Shown: positions 25,128 to 38,063, numbered from the stretch's first letter. The stretch: 64,000 nt of DNA from Blumeriella jaapii (GCA_009599575.1 VWND01000067.1:372001-436000), one strand, 5' to 3'. Notes: a model not told the origin generated them from the letters alone. Made by a program: numbers and translations.

Positions 25128-26492
25128 CTATTTCGATTAATAACGTAAATACTTTTAGCCGAGTATTTTCCAGGTTTTGTTATAATTCAGCGTTTGTTTT
25201 AAAACCAAAGCCGGCTATTCGTTTTTCGATAAAACGTCGATTAAAAAGATTTTATCGCCGGCGACGATGATTTAATTTTAAAAAAATCGGTTTTAGTTTT
25301 AAAAAAAAGCTTTTATTTGGCCGTTTTCGATGTATTTAAAACTGACGAAACTTTCCAAGATTTAAAATATTTTAAAAATAATAAAATTAAAGTATTTTTT
25401 TATTATTAAAATTTTTTTATAAATAATAATATTTTTAACGTCGACTTTTATATTTCATACAATTTTATTAAACTTAATAATATTTTTATTAACGGTAATA
25501 TAAATTATTCGTTTATTAATAATAATCGGAATATTATTAACTTCGGCTGTTTCCTGGTTTATATAATTAATTTCGGCTTTATTATCGAATAAAACGAAAA
25601 CGGTCGTATTTTTTTTAAGCATTATTTTTATTTTTAATGCTTTTAAAACCGTATAAAAGCAGTTTCGTCGTTTTGACTTTTGGGTTTTATAGCGAGAGCT
25701 AAAAAGCTGATTTTTTCCGAGGATTTTTTTTTATCGGCTAAATTAATTGCGATATTATAAATTTCTTTTTAGTTTTTTTCCAATTTAAAATCGTTTTTTT
25801 TTTCTAATAATTTTAATTTTTTCGTTTTTTTTTAATACAAAAATTTATTTATTAATAATTTTATCGAATTTCTTTTTTATATTAAATAAATCTTTGAATT
25901 TTAATTTAATTTTTTGTTTTATAATTTTTTTAATAACTTCGTCGATTGCTTCGAAGCTGATATATTTGTCGATTTATTTTTCGCTTCGCATTAATAATAA
26001 GCGCTTAAAAGCTGGTATTTTTTAAATAATTTAAACCGGAATATCGATATCGATATTTTTTATATCGTCGTTAATTTTTTTTATTATAAGCGTTTTTCTG
26101 ATGATTTTATCGGTTTTTTTTCGAATTTCAAAATCTTTTTTTTTTCGATTCTAACGTTTTTTTTTATATTAATTAATTTGGCGAATAAAACAAAAGCATT
26201 TTGCTTTTTTATGATTCGCTGGTTTAATTATATAACTATAATATTTGCAAATGCGATAATTGCATTAGCAATATATATATTTGTTTTTTATTTATACATT
26301 TGAATTTTATTTATATTTAAAATAAAAGTTTTTTTTTTGATTAATACGCTTTTTAAAATGTTTTTTTTTATTAATAAAAATCGTTTTTGCATTTTTTTTG
26401 TTTTTTAAGCAATCGTTTTATTTCGTACTTTTCACTTTTAAACGAATAATATTTAATTAGCTTTAATTCTCAGTTTTATTAAAAGGGTTTAT
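25128..26492 (-). mobile_element. D1 fragment c: pol start, protease and gag C-terminal part
   Basis: Continues D1 beyond B and aligns with 34316-35675 of D2. It begins with the second TSD copy CTATT (25128-25132) and the right part of the split 33-bp motif (25133-25150). The protease region is at about 25640-25390; the D-S-G triad is not intact, as in D2 and D3. Gag C-terminal sequence, with Cys-rich remnants near 26220-26290, follows to 26492. The fragment ends at a TTAT target site where the D2-D3 block entered; its continuation is at 56447. Confidence 0.88.
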
Positions 26493-26658
26493 TATAAAAG
26501 TAGATAGGAAAACCAGACTGATACGGCCACATATCGGTGGGTAAGATAGTCTAGGGAATTTCTAAAAAAGACTGAAGAAAAAAAAAGAAAAATAAATAAA
26601 AATATAAATTAAACTGCGTGCTTATAATATTATTTAAAAAAATGCTTTGCTTTTATAC
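26493..26658 (-). repeat. Partial family D LTR (duplicate of the first 166 bp)
   Basis: A copy of the LTR from TATAAAAG (changed TGTAAAAG) through GCTTTTATAC, directly followed by a complete LTR. It is a tandem partial duplication at the left end of the D2-D3 block. Confidence 0.85.
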
Positions 26659-26925
26659 TGTAAAAGTAGGTAGGAAAACCAGACTGATACGGCCATATAT
26701 CGGTGGGTAAGATAGTCTAGGGAATCTCTAAAAAAGACTGAAAAAAGGAAAAGAAGAATGAGTGAAGGTATAAATTGGATTGCGTGCCTATAGTATTATT
26801 TAAAGGAATGCTTTGCTTTTATATCTGTTGAAGGTAATTAATGGCAGGGGGTTTCGAAAAGGTCTATGCCTCGATTATAGCTAAAATTATTAATTTCTAT
26901 TAATACAAAATATTACCGTTTTATA
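26659..26925 (-). repeat. Family D LTR, left (3' LTR of D2)
   Basis: 267 bp from TGTAAAAGTAGG to CCGTTTTATA in plus-strand view. It keeps GC-rich words such as GGCAGGGGG. The terminal inverted repeat is TGTAAAA/TTTTACA. Confidence 0.93.
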
Positions 26926-27071
26926 TCCTGTTTTAAATAATATACGTAATCGTTTTTGATTACGACTAAAGAAAAACATAATTCTAATAAATGCAATTTA
27001 ATTTATTTTATATAATTTAAAAACTAATTAATTACAAATCAAACTTTTTAGTTTTATACTTTTTCGGTTTT
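26926..27071 (-). other. Family D 3' untranslated stretch (D2)
   Basis: 146 bp between the extra frame stop and the 3' LTR. The minus strand reads AAAACAGGATA next to the LTR, a weak polypurine tract candidate. Nothing else was seen. Confidence 0.45.
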
Positions 27072-30000
27072 TTAACCCGTTTTTAGCTTTTTTGTTATTA
27101 GCTTTTGCGAAAGGGTAGCGTTTCGCTTATCGTTTAAATTATTTTATTTATTCTGCTTTTTTAAAAAATGGCTCGATAAAATATTAATCGAAATATCGTT
27201 TAAACTTACGAACGTTCTGATAGCTTTTTCGTCGATAATATTATTAAATATCGCCGCGACGGATGCTTTTTACGATTTTTTTTCGTAGATAATAAATTTT
27301 AATTTTTAAACGTAGTTCTACGCTTTGCAAAAAGCGCTGAAAAATTTTATATTAAAATCGTAAAAATAATCGATTAATTCGTTGTAATTAAAACCGATTA
27401 ACGCTTTTGTTTCGCGTAAAACTAATAGGTCGGATTACGATTGTTTACCGACGAATGCTTTTGAAAAAGCTCCGAGATTTATAAAAAAAACTATTTTACG
27501 AAATGGTTCGAAAATAGTCGTTTACAATCGAAATCATCGAAAATGCTATAATTGCTTTTTCCGCAATACAAATAATATTAAATTGCTTATCGGATTATCG
27601 TTTTCGAAATAGTTTTTGTATTTTTGCGTCGTATAATTATTCGAATAAATTAGCATCGCGCCGTCGATTTTTTGGGTTTTAAATCTGACGAAAACCTTTT
27701 GCTTAATCGAAAAGCTGATAAAAGTTATTTTATTTTTTATTTCGTAGCCTTCGGTTTCGTAGTTCGATAAAATAACCGAAATTATTATTTTAAACGCGCT
27801 GAAGTATAAAAAAGCTAAGCTTTTAAATGGTTTTAATTAATTTGGCGTCGTAGTATAATTGCAGATAAGCTTCGATTATTTCCGAATTGTATGCGAATAC
27901 AAGCAAAACGTAATAGTCGAAAATAACGTCGGTAAAATTTTCGATTTTTTTTTTTTTTTAAAAATCGGCGATATCGAATTTTGTAATTGTAATACGGTCG
28001 GGACCAGCGAAACCTAAAGCGATCGGAATATTAAAATATGCTACGAAGCGGTAGTTTTTAAGATTTCGAATAATTAAAACAGCGAAATAAAAGCCGGGGT
28101 GCATTTTAAAAACTTGTTAAATAAAACTGTAAAATATATTAGCGAAAAAAGCTATAAGCGCTTTTTGGGTTTTAATCAGTCGGAAATGGTATTTATATAT
28201 AATTATTTTTTTTTTTATAAAATGCAGCAGTGGCTTGTTTTTTCCGTTGTAAGATTTTACGTAATTAACGAATTCGTAGTTTAATTCGGATAGATTTTAA
28301 AAAATACTTTCGGTCGAAAAGCTAAAAAAATCGGCTTTTAAGAATATTTGTTGCTTTTATTTTTTTACGTTTTAGTCGAGTTTTATAATCGCGCTGAAAG
28401 CTTTAAGATTTGTTTTAAAATTTGCGTAGCCTAAGTAAGCTTTAATACGTATTTAAATAATTTTCGCAGTTTTTCGTCGAAATATAAATTAATTATTAAA
28501 ATTAATTTCGAACACGTCGTAATTCGAATTTTTGATAACAGCGAATCGATTAGCGAAACCGATAACGTTAATTTTTTTTGTAATTAAATCGCAGTACGCC
28601 GCGTAATAACGTACGTAAAAATAGCAGAATTTGCCGTTTTTTTTGGCGTTAACGTTATTTGTAAAAACGAAATTAAAAAATCGGAGTTTCTTAGCGAAAA
28701 AAAGCTCGAATAAAAACGGATCATCGTTTTCAAAAGTTTTTTTTATTTGCTTTAGCGTATTATATTTGCAATTTTCCGAAAAAGATTTGGTTTAGTTTTC
28801 GTTCGAAGCAAAAAGGAAAAAACTGACGGATTTATTTGGCTTTTGTATAAAAATATCGAAATAAAACTTTTGGATTGTTTCGTCGTCGAAAGCGAAAGTT
28901 TTAAATAAAATAATTTGATTTTATGCTTTTTGTATAATTTTTTCCGCGATAATTTCGATATTTTTTTTTAAGTTTTTTCGATCGAATCGTATAATAATCG
29001 AAATTTTAAATGTTTTTATTAAAATCTAAAATATTAGCGGTTCGACGTTTTTAAACGCAGCAAACGTTTTTGATATTTGCGTATTTAGTTTCGAAAAATC
29101 AGATTTAAAATCGTTTGAATTTTTTTTTTTCGAAATGCCGAAGTTTTTTAAATTTGATTTTGTAAAATCGTCGCGTTTTTTGTTAATTGGCTTAAAGCTT
29201 ATAATTCGGCGTTGATTTCCGGCTGTTTTTATTCGCGGTGTTTTTTTTGTTAGCGACGCGAATGGTTTTTTCCTTCGAATAAAAAGAGTTTCGAAAATGT
29301 CGGCGCGTTTTTTTACGTTTTTTGTTTTTACTTTTTCCGGAATCGTTTTTATAAGTACAATAAGCTTTTTATATTCGAATAAACGGTTGTTTGCTATTAC
29401 GCTTTTGATTTCGTTTTTTAATTCGTTTTCGATAATTAGAAATAAAGGTCGTTGAATTGTTTTAGCTGTTTTAAAAATATTAATTGCTATCGCGTATATT
29501 TTTTCGAACTGAACGAAAATAATATTAGCTTTTTTGTTTTTTTCGTCGTTGTAAATTTAAAATATCGAAATGGCGTCGTTTTTTTTTTTTGATATAAAAA
29601 TGCCGCATTTAACGATATTTAGTTTTTTATTTTAAAAAAAAGTCAAATTTAGAATTTCGCAACCGATTAAAATTTTTTTTGGCGATTGTATAACGTCGTC
29701 GACCAGTTTGCAAACAGTTGTAAAAAGGTTTGTAAATCTGCGAGCTTTTGGATTGTTGGCTTTCAGAGCTTGCGTTTTAAAAATGTAAGCGTTTAGTATT
29801 TAGATTTTTTTTTTAGTAAAAATAATAGTTTCGAAAAAGCAAGCGAAGTGCCGAAGTGAAATAATACCGGTGATTTTGCTAAAAACGTATTTTTGAATAT
29901 TTTTTTTTCGTTAATTTGGCAAAAAACGTAAAATCCGGTTTATTATTTTTTTTTTGTTATTTCGAGCTTTTTTTGCTTCGGCGAAAGCTTTTAAAGCGTT

Positions 30001-30385
30001 ATTGTAATTCAGCAGGAATTTGTCGTAATTAAAACTTTTGCGAACGAATTCAGTTTTAACGAAGCTTTCGTAATCGAATAAAAATTCGTTAACGTTTTTA
30101 GTTATTATATCGAATTGCTTTATAAATATTTTTACGAAAGCTGCTTGTTAATCTGAAATAGCGGTATTATATATTTGCTTAAATTCGGAAAAGTTGCGTA
30201 TAATAGTTTCGTTTCAAAATAAATTAAAAATAAATTTGCTAAGTTTAATAACGTTTTATTTAAAAAACGATATAATATCGATAAGTTCGTTAATTAAAAA
30301 AGTGTGTTGTATTTATTAAAAAGTAATTGAAAAAAAGTACGGGAATTATAGGATATTTATATTTAAAAATTACGGGAATTCGCAT
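27072..30385 (-). pseudogene. Family D extra post-pol frame, D2 copy (full length, degenerate)
   Basis: Starts at ATG 30385-30383 and ends with TAA at 27074-27072, about 3.31 kb or 1,100 codons. D3 has the same span (41520-38209, start codon lost) and D1 carries the first two thirds. One frame keeps continuous similarity over the three copies, with local shifts and RIP-type stops. It is preceded by a spacer after pol and followed by 146 bp to the LTR. The product is unknown: no protease, RT, integrase, envelope signal or chromodomain was recognised. The C-terminal part contains the stretch DELIDYFYDFNIKFF and ends Lys-Thr-Gly. A coding-strand gene acquired by the element, or a second structural protein, are both possible. 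Confidence 0.65.
29231..29263 (-). repeat. 33-bp palindromic motif in the D2 extra frame
   Basis: ATTCGCGGTG ... TAGCGACGCGAAT, 33 bp, same location as 13573-13605 in D1 and 40366-40398 in D3. Confidence 0.8.
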
Positions 30386-30752
30386 ATTGTTTTTTTAATA
30401 AATTATAACTGTTTAGGTAGGCATTCGTTTAAAATAATAAAAAAAGTAAATAATGCAGAAAATAGCAAATAATAAAATATATAAAAAATAGTTTTCGTAA
30501 ATTGTATAAGCAATATAAATATATTAAATATACGGCTTAAACATATATAAAGTTTTTGTTTTGATAAACAAAAGTACAGTTAAACAAAAAAAAGTATAGT
30601 AAATATTTTAAATAATATAAAAAAAGATTTTAAAAATAAACAGTATATATGAAATAAAATAATTAAATTGTATACAAATAAAGCAAAACGAAAATAATAA
30701 AATAATATATAATAAAAAAAAAAAACAATAGACAACGAAAACAATAAAACAG
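30386..30752 (-). other. Spacer between pol and the extra frame (D2)
   Basis: 367 bp, AT-rich, with A-runs; equivalent to 14728-15091 in D1. No supported gene. Confidence 0.4.
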
Positions 30753-32301
30753 TTAATAAACAATTTTATAAGCATTTTTTTTTTTTTCGGTTATAGGTGG
30801 AATTACGACTTGAATTATGGTTTTAGCAACGGGGTTATCGTTCGGCTGTTTTCAGACTTTTTCAAAAGGTTTTTTTTTTTCAGAAGTATAATCGTTTTGG
30901 TCGGAATCGTTGTCGGAATCGCTGAAGTCGGAATCGCTTTTTGATTCGGAATTTAAAGGGTAAATTTGCTGATTTTTTTTGTAAAATCGCTTTAACCGGT
31001 TGGCGGCGAACGTTTTTTTTAGTTTTGTTTTATCGAATTTCGTAAGCTTATAATAGCTTTTATTTAACTCGGCCTCGCATACTTCGTAAGGTCCGAGCTA
31101 TTTATAATTAAGTTTAATATCGGCCGATTTGTCGATAGCGCGTTAAACGTCGTAAATTAAAATCAAATTTTTTTTTTTAATTAGCGTTTTTTTTAAAATC
31201 TTGGTTTTATTTCAGACTTTTTTAGCTGTTTTTTTATATTTTTTTTTTTTTAGAATTATTTTTTTTATATTTATATCGCGGTAATTTAATTATTTAAATC
31301 TTATTGCTAATAAATCAGTTTTTGTTTTTATTTTGATTACGTTATAAAGCTTTTATATAAGCCATTTTATTTCCAGAAGTAGTCGGGCGTTTTTGCCGTA
31401 TTAAATGAAAAATAAAATTATTTTAATGAAAGCGTATATGTATATGCGCATAGCAAAAAGCATTTTCGAAAATTTCCGTAATTAACGCTTATAGCCCTTT
31501 CGAATAGCTTTTAAAAGGCCGTCGAGAATATTTTTATAATTTTGTTCAACGGATCCGTTGTTTTTCGAATTATAGGCTGAGATTTAAATACGCTAGATTC
31601 CGTATTTTTTTATAAAAGTTTCGATAACGCTTTTATTTTCGGGTTTATTATCGACGTTTAATTTGCTAAACAAATCGTATCGATATACAACGTCTTTTTA
31701 AAAAAAGGTCGTTATAGCTTCGAAAATAACGTTTCGAAAAGGTTTTTTTTTAAGCTATTCAAATAAATCGTTAATAGCGAATACGAAACATATATAATCG
31801 CGATCGGTGATCGGTACGCGTATAATATCGAAGTTAATTTTTTTTTAAATTTTAAAAAACCACGTCGGATATAATAAATTCTTTTTTCGGCCAGGCTTTC
31901 GTTTTTAGTAAAAAATACAGCTTTTAACAAAAGCTTTGCAATTTTCGAAGTAATTTTTTCATCAGAAATCGTTTTTAGTTCGGTGATAAATAGTTTTAGC
32001 TTTTTTATAAAACATTTTTTCGTAGGTTTTTTTTATAATTTAAAATTTATTAGCTTTATTGTTTATTATTAAGCGTTTTTGATATATATTATTTTTTATT
32101 TTATATAGCTTTTTGTCGGTTAAAATATAATCGAAAGCTTGGTTTTTAAATAATTTAAATTAATAATTTAATACGTTAAATAGTTTAAATAAAATAGTTA
32201 AATAATATGCGATTAAATAAAAGTTTTCGGTTTTGTAATTATCGATTAAAGGTTTATTTTCGTCGTTAATTTGCTTATTCCGATTGTTTTCGGTCAAATC
32301 C

Positions 32302-32397
32302 ATTCGCGGTGCTAGCCGAAATAATAACGCGAATATTTTTTCGGCCCGAAAATTAATATTTTTTATTCGCGGTGCTAGCCGAAATAGCAACGCGAAT
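32302..32397 (-). repeat. Pair of 33-bp palindromic motifs in D2 pol
   Basis: 32302-32334 and 32365-32397, 63 bp apart, both reading FALLFRLAPR in the minus frame (followed by Met or Ile). Confidence 0.87.
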
Positions 32398-34305
32398 GGT
32401 TTTGGCTTTATAAAACCTAAAGCGCAAATAGCGAAGCAGCCGATTTCGTTAGCAATTTATTCGTTAATATTTTGTTCGCTTTGTTTAGCGAAATCAGACG
32501 GATAAAAACGTTTTCGTTTGAAAAGGCCGTTTGCCGTTGTATTAATTATTTTTTTAATATATTTGATTTCGAAGTTTATAAATCGCATTTAAATTATTTA
32601 ATTAATAACGAATGCTTTTGGCAGGTTATTAATTTTTTTATTTAATTAATCGACAAAAACTTTCGCGTTTATTTTTAAAATAAAATATACGCCGTACAAT
32701 TCGCTTTTTATTTTTTTTATTATTTTAAAAACGCTTCGATATTTTCGTTTGATAGTATCGTAGCGTGTTTTCGCGGAAAATTATAGGCCGCTTTCGAATC
32801 GTAAAAAATGCCGTTTTGTTTTTATCGATTTATTATAATACAGTTTTCTAACCGAAAATATTAGCGTCGATAATCAAAATAATTTTTTTTGCGTTTGGAT
32901 TATAATCGATTCGCATAAGCGATAAGGCCGATAAAAAATCGTTTTTAAAGATTTTTATGATTTTGCTCTGCTTTTTTTCCCAAACAAAATCGATTTTTTT
33001 TTTTATCGTGGCGTAAATAAATATAGCTTTTTGAAAAAAGTTTTTAATTTAATTGCGGTAGTAAATTATAATTCCAATAAAAGCTTTAGCTTCGGTGATA
33101 TTTTTATATTTTTTTTATTCGCAAATCTTTTTAATTTTTTTTCGTTGAAAATAGCGGCCAGCGCTGTTAATTATATAGCTAACGATATTTATTTCGAGCA
33201 TGTAAAATTTTAATCGAAAGCTAATAATAGCTTTGGCTTTTTCGAAGCAAATTATAATTTTATCGATATTTTAAATATATTTTATTATATAGCGTCGAAT
33301 TTCAGGAAAAATCTTTTTATTATTATAATATAATCTGAAGCCTTTTATTCCGACGTCGTTAATATAAAAAAAGGCAATATCAGAAATGCAAATTATAAGA
33401 ATTTTATATACGATTTTTACGAATTAAACGACTGAATTAATGGCTCCTATAAGTATTTTCGTTATACGCAGCAGACCGATTAATATTTGAATTGCCGTTA
33501 TATTTCGAAATCGTAGGTTAAGTATTAAATAATCGTAGCCGGAAAACAAATCGAAAAAGAAGGCGATCGTCAGTTTTGCGAATTTATTCGAAAATTAATC
33601 GACGTTAAATGGCACGTTAGCGTTTCGTATCGTTATTTTGTTTATTTCGACGACTGCGGTAATAAATTTGTAAATGCTTTTTTTTTTTCGCAACGATAAA
33701 CTATTTGTTTTTGTATAAGCCGTAGCAGAATTCGAGGATTTTTTGCTTAATTCGTTTTTTTAGCATTCCGATTATTTTTTTCTGAAAAGCTTTAAGAATT
33801 AAAAAAGTTTTTTTTTGCTAGATTTCGTAAAATACGGTTTTAATATTAATATAAAGCGTAACGTTAAAGCTGAATTAGCTTATTTCGATGAAATCGAAAG
33901 CTATTGCTTTTTTTCGGTTGCGTAAAACTTTGTATAAAATTTTTTTTTTTTGGTAAAAATTAAATTCCGATTGCTAAATTATTAAATCGTTTTTTTGTAA
34001 ATCGGTTGTTAAATAATAAGCTGGAAAATCGGCCGGTAATAAATTCTTCGAGTTCGCTAATAATTGATTAAAGTAGTTTTGCTGCTTCGTTTTTTTCGAA
34101 TTAATCGTTTATTTTTTCGGAAATATTTCTATCGGATTCGCTAAGATTTACGGATCGTATTTTATTAGCTTTGCGCTTATAAAAAATGCTGATATTAATA
34201 CAAAAAGATAAAATATATAAATCGGATTTGTTTAATACGAAAACGAAATTTTCGAAACTTTTATTTCCGAATTAATAATTAAAAATATTAATATTAGCTA
34301 ATTTT

Positions 34306-34338
34306 ATTCGCGGTGCTATTTCGATTAATAACGCGAAT
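34306..34338 (-). repeat. 33-bp palindromic motif in the D2 pol N-terminus (uninterrupted B target)
   Basis: ATTCGCGGTGCTA, TTTCGAT loop, TAATAACGCGAAT. It reads FALLIEIAPRI in phase with the downstream pol stretch. This is the empty site corresponding to the B insertion in D1. Confidence 0.87.
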
Positions 34339-34891
34339 GCTTTTAGCCGAATATTTTCCAGGTTTTATTATAGCCCAGCGTTTATTCTAAAACCAAAGCC
34401 GGCTATTCGTTTCCCGATAAAACGTCGATTAAAAAGATTTTATCGCCGGCGACGGTAATTTAATTTTAAAAAAATCGGTTTCAATTTCAGAAAAAGGCTT
34501 TTATTTAGCCGTTTTCGGTGTATTTAAAACTGACGAGATTTTTCAGAATTCAAAGCATTTTAAAAATAATAAAATAAAAGTATTTTTTTATTATTAAAAA
34601 GTTTTTATAAATAATAATACTTTTAATATTTATTTTTATATTTCGTATAATTTTATTAAACTTAATAGTGTTTTTATTAACGATAATATAAATTATTCGC
34701 TTATCGATAATAATCGGAATATTATTAGCTTCGGCTGTTTTTTGATTTATGCAATTAATTTCGGCTTTATTATCGAGTAAAGCGAAAGCGGTCGTACTTT
34801 TTTTAAATATAGTTTTTATTTTTAATGTTTTTATAACCGTATAAAAGCAGTTTCGTCGTTTTGACTTTTGGGTTTTTATAGCGAAAGTCAA

Positions 34892-36920
34892 AAGGCTGAT
34901 TTTTTCCGAGAATTCTTTTTCGTCGGCTAAATTAATTGCGATATTATAAAATTTTTTTTTAATTTTTTTTTAATTTAAAATCGTTTTTTTTTCGAATAAT
35001 TTTAACCTTTTCGTTTTTTTTTAATACAGGGATTTGTTTGTTAATAACTTTGTCGAATCTTTCTTTTGTATTAAATAAATCGCTGAATTTCAATTTAATT
35101 TTTTGTTTTATGATTTTTTTAATAGTTTCGTCGACGGCTTCGAAGCTAATGTATTTGTCGATTTATTTTTCGCTTCGTATTAGTGATAAGCGCTTAAAAG
35201 CTGGTATTTTTTGAATAATTTAAATCGGAGTATCGGTGTCGATATTTTTTATATTATCGTTAATTTTTTTTATTATAAGCGTTTTTTTGATAGTTTTATC
35301 GGTTTTTTCTCGAATTTCAAAATCTTTTTCTTTTTCGATTTTGACGTTTTTTTTTATATTAATTGATTTAGCGAATAAAACAAAAGCATTTTGCTTTTTT
35401 ATAATTCGCTAGCTTGATTGCGCAGCTATAATATTTGCAAATATAATATTTGCATTAGTAATATATGTATTTGTTTTCCATTTATATATTTAAACTTTAT
35501 TTATATTTAAAATAGGAATTTTTTTTTTGATTAATACGCTTTTTGAAATGTTTTTTCTTTTATTAGTAAAAATCGTTTTTGCATTTTTTTTGTTTTCTAA
35601 GTAATCGTTCTATTTCGTACTTTTTATTTTTAAGCGAATAATATTTAATTAGCTTTGATTTTCAGCTTTGTTAAAAAAACTTATTTCTGCTTTCGTCGGT
35701 CCGAAGCAGATCGTTCCATATTTATTAATATAATAAACACTATTATTTACACAAAAATTAAATGCTTTGCATTTAAAGCGAATATAAAATTTTTCGTAAT
35801 AAATTTTTTTATTATTACAAAATTCATATTTAAAGCCACGAGGTTTGTTTTGATAATTATTTTTATTATTTTAATAACCGCGATTTTGGTTTCCGCGCTA
35901 ATTTCCTTTTTTTTTTTAATATCGTTATTGTAATTAATATTTCGTTAATTTTAATCGCTAGTACGAAAAAATTATTATTAGGCAGCTATTATTTCTACGA
36001 TAGCTTAGCGAAGCTGATCGCTTCGCGTATTTTAAAAGAAATAGTTATTATAAAAGCTATTTTAGTCGTTTTTATTATCCGAATTAACGTAAAAAAGTTT
36101 TTTTTGTTGTTATATAAGATTTTCGATTTTGCTTTAAAACTTTTGAATTTTAATATCGGTAAATTTTGACACGAGAGTTTCGATGTTTTTGTTAAGCTTT
36201 TCTAAGCCAGTAAATTTTGCAAAACGATTAAATAATATAATAATTAATTATTTTTTAGCGATTTCGGTAATTTTTAGTAGCTGAGCATATTTTTGTATTA
36301 AAGCTTTCACGTTTTTTTTATAAATGGAAAAAAGAGATTTCTTTTGATTTATAGCTTTAATAATACGTTCGTTTTAGTTTTATTTAAAAACGAATTTTAT
36401 AAATTTGAAATATTAATCGAAGGTTTTAGAGTTTTGTTTATTAATTTTAAAATGTTTAATAGTTTTGTTGCGAATGCTAATTAAAAGGCCAAGTAAAAAC
36501 AATTTTCTTTGCTTAATTTCGCTTAAAAAACCTTTTTGTTAATTAAAACGTTAAAAACTTTCGTATAAATACGATAATAAATCTTGAGTTTTTTTTAGCT
36601 TAGCGGATTGTTATAACAAACTGCTTAAAAAAAGCGATAATATCGCGAATTTGCTAGCGATCGTGGTTTCGGAATTCCGATTTCAAAGCTTTAATTAGCT
36701 TACGCTAGTTTCGAGCTTTAATAATTTTTTATTTATTTATCGATTTAATAATATTTTTAATAATTGGGTTATAATAGCGAAAGAGTTTATCGAATATTTC
36801 GGTTTTAAAAATTTCGAAATTTTTATAGGTTTTTTTATATTTTTCGATAAAGTCGGTAACGTTGGCGCTATTAAATAAGAGTGTATTAGAAGAGCCAGGG
36901 AAGGGCATGCGGCTTCGTAT
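34892..36920 (-). pseudogene. Family D gag, D2, degenerate
   Basis: This is the capsid gene. The N-terminus corresponds to MRGRMPFPGS in D3; here the start is ATA (36920-36918) and the next residues read RSRMPFPGS, then LFNSANVTDFIEKY. The rest is Lys/Asn/Gln-rich in the middle. A Cys-rich stretch near 35480-35380 (C-x2-C followed by Cys) is a probable remnant of a nucleic-acid-binding knuckle. The plus-strand open stretch at 35655-35933 is a shadow of this gene. Stops and local shifts break the frame. Confidence 0.75.
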
Positions 36921-37691
36921 AAAAAAACGAAGGGCGTCGTTATTTATAATATTAATAAAAGTGTTGATAGGATTTAAATTAAATAAATAAATGTTTTTTA
37001 GAATTGCAAATTAAAGGTTTTTAGCGTAAAAAAAATCGTTTTTAATAAAGGAGCTATTAAAAAGGTTTTTGTGTTTTTTGAAAAAATTAAATAAAATAAA
37101 ATTGCGTCCAGATATTTGAGTAATATATTAAAAAACTTGTTTTTTGGTAAGTTAATTGGATTGATATGATATTATTGTATAATCTACGGTTTCGATATTC
37201 CGTAGCTTAGATTAATGTACGTACAGCCATTTTTTTACTACTTTTAATAAAAAGCCGCAAATTGTAATTGCTATAATTATAAAGCGTAAAATTAAAAGGT
37301 TGAATTTTCGCCAGGCGTTTGACCAAAAAAGATTTAAATCAAAAGGGCCGAGCGCAGCGGTCGAAGCGTATAAACCAATATTCGATTTGTTATTTTTAAA
37401 CAAAAAAGCGATTTTCGAGCTTTAAACTTCGCACGGTTCAGGATTGCCTGATCGTAATTTCAAACGTTTTTAAAATATATTGCATTTTTGTAATTTAATA
37501 ACTATGCGCAAAATAAAAAAAGCTATTAAAAGTTTTTTATATAATATAGCTGCGAATAATATCATATGAAAAGTCTTTTAAGCCGTAATGGCGAAATATC
37601 GAAGTCGATCTTAATTATAAATTTAAGAAATGCATCGGCGAATATATAAAAACGAAACATCGAAGTTTAAATCCTTGCGTAAATTATTAAA
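36921..37691 (-). other. Family D 5' leader (D2)
   Basis: About 770 bp between gag and the 5' LTR. It is conserved in D3 (48051-48810) and D1 (57681-58450), including CCGAGCGCAGCGGTCGAAGC near 37348. An open stretch at 37403-37212 is not conserved in length in the other copies. No gene was recognised; a packaging or structured leader role would fit but is not shown. Confidence 0.5.
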
Positions 37692-37958
37692 TATAAAAAT
37701 AGATAGGAAAATCAAACTAATACGGCCATATGTCGGTGGGTAAAATAATTTAGGGAATCCTTAGAAAAGATTGAAAAAAGAAAAAGAAAAATAAGTGAAG
37801 GTATAAATTGGACTGCGTGCTTATAATATTATTTAAAAGAGTGTTTTGCTTTTATATTTATTGAAAGTAGTCAGTGGCAGGGGGTTTCGGAGGGGTCCAT
37901 GCCTCGACCATAGCTAAAACTACCAATTCCTATTAATACAAGGTATCACCGTTTTACA
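37692..37958 (-). repeat. Family D LTR shared by D2 and D3
   Basis: 267 bp from TATAAAAATAGA to CCGTTTTACA. It serves as the 5' LTR of D2 and the 3' LTR of D3. No target duplication surrounds it, as expected for a recombination-derived array. Confidence 0.92.
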
Positions 37959-37963
37959 ATACC

Positions 37964-38063
37964 TGTTGAAAATAATCAATAGCAAAAGGTCCCGAAGGAA
38001 TTTATGCTTCGACCATAGCTAAAACTATCAATTTTTATTAATACAAAATATTACCGTTTTATA
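37964..38063 (-). repeat. Partial family D LTR (duplicate of the last 100 bp)
   Basis: Begins TGTTGAAAATAATC and ends CCGTTTTATA, repeating the terminal part of the LTR just before it. The junction sits at a short TGTT homology, suggesting slippage or unequal exchange. Confidence 0.85.

Larger units (their letters stand above)
30753..34891 (-). pseudogene. Family D protease-RT-RNase H-integrase polyprotein, D2, degenerate
   Basis: Protease at 34891-34550: ALLDNKAEINCI, the family triad D-S-G having become D-N-K. The RT follows, with KTVFYE- and EFCYG-like words near 33850-33700 matching the fungal Gypsy lineage whose RT N-terminus has VPHEAWQ- and EPCDGPY-type signatures. The catalytic box at 33366-33355 reads YIND. 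The integrase core lies near 31930-31500 and ends with AYNSKNNGSVEQ. The C-terminal LGPYEVCEAELN (about 31100-31060) resembles the integrase SH3-like tail, followed by an acidic Ser/Asp-rich stretch near 30960-30890. Stop TAA at 30755-30753. Three 33-bp motifs lie in frame. There is no chromodomain at the pol end. Confidence 0.88.

Noticed and set aside
25040..25270. 76-codon open stretch on the plus strand
   Set aside because: It crosses the border of B's LTR and D1, so it is a chance fusion.
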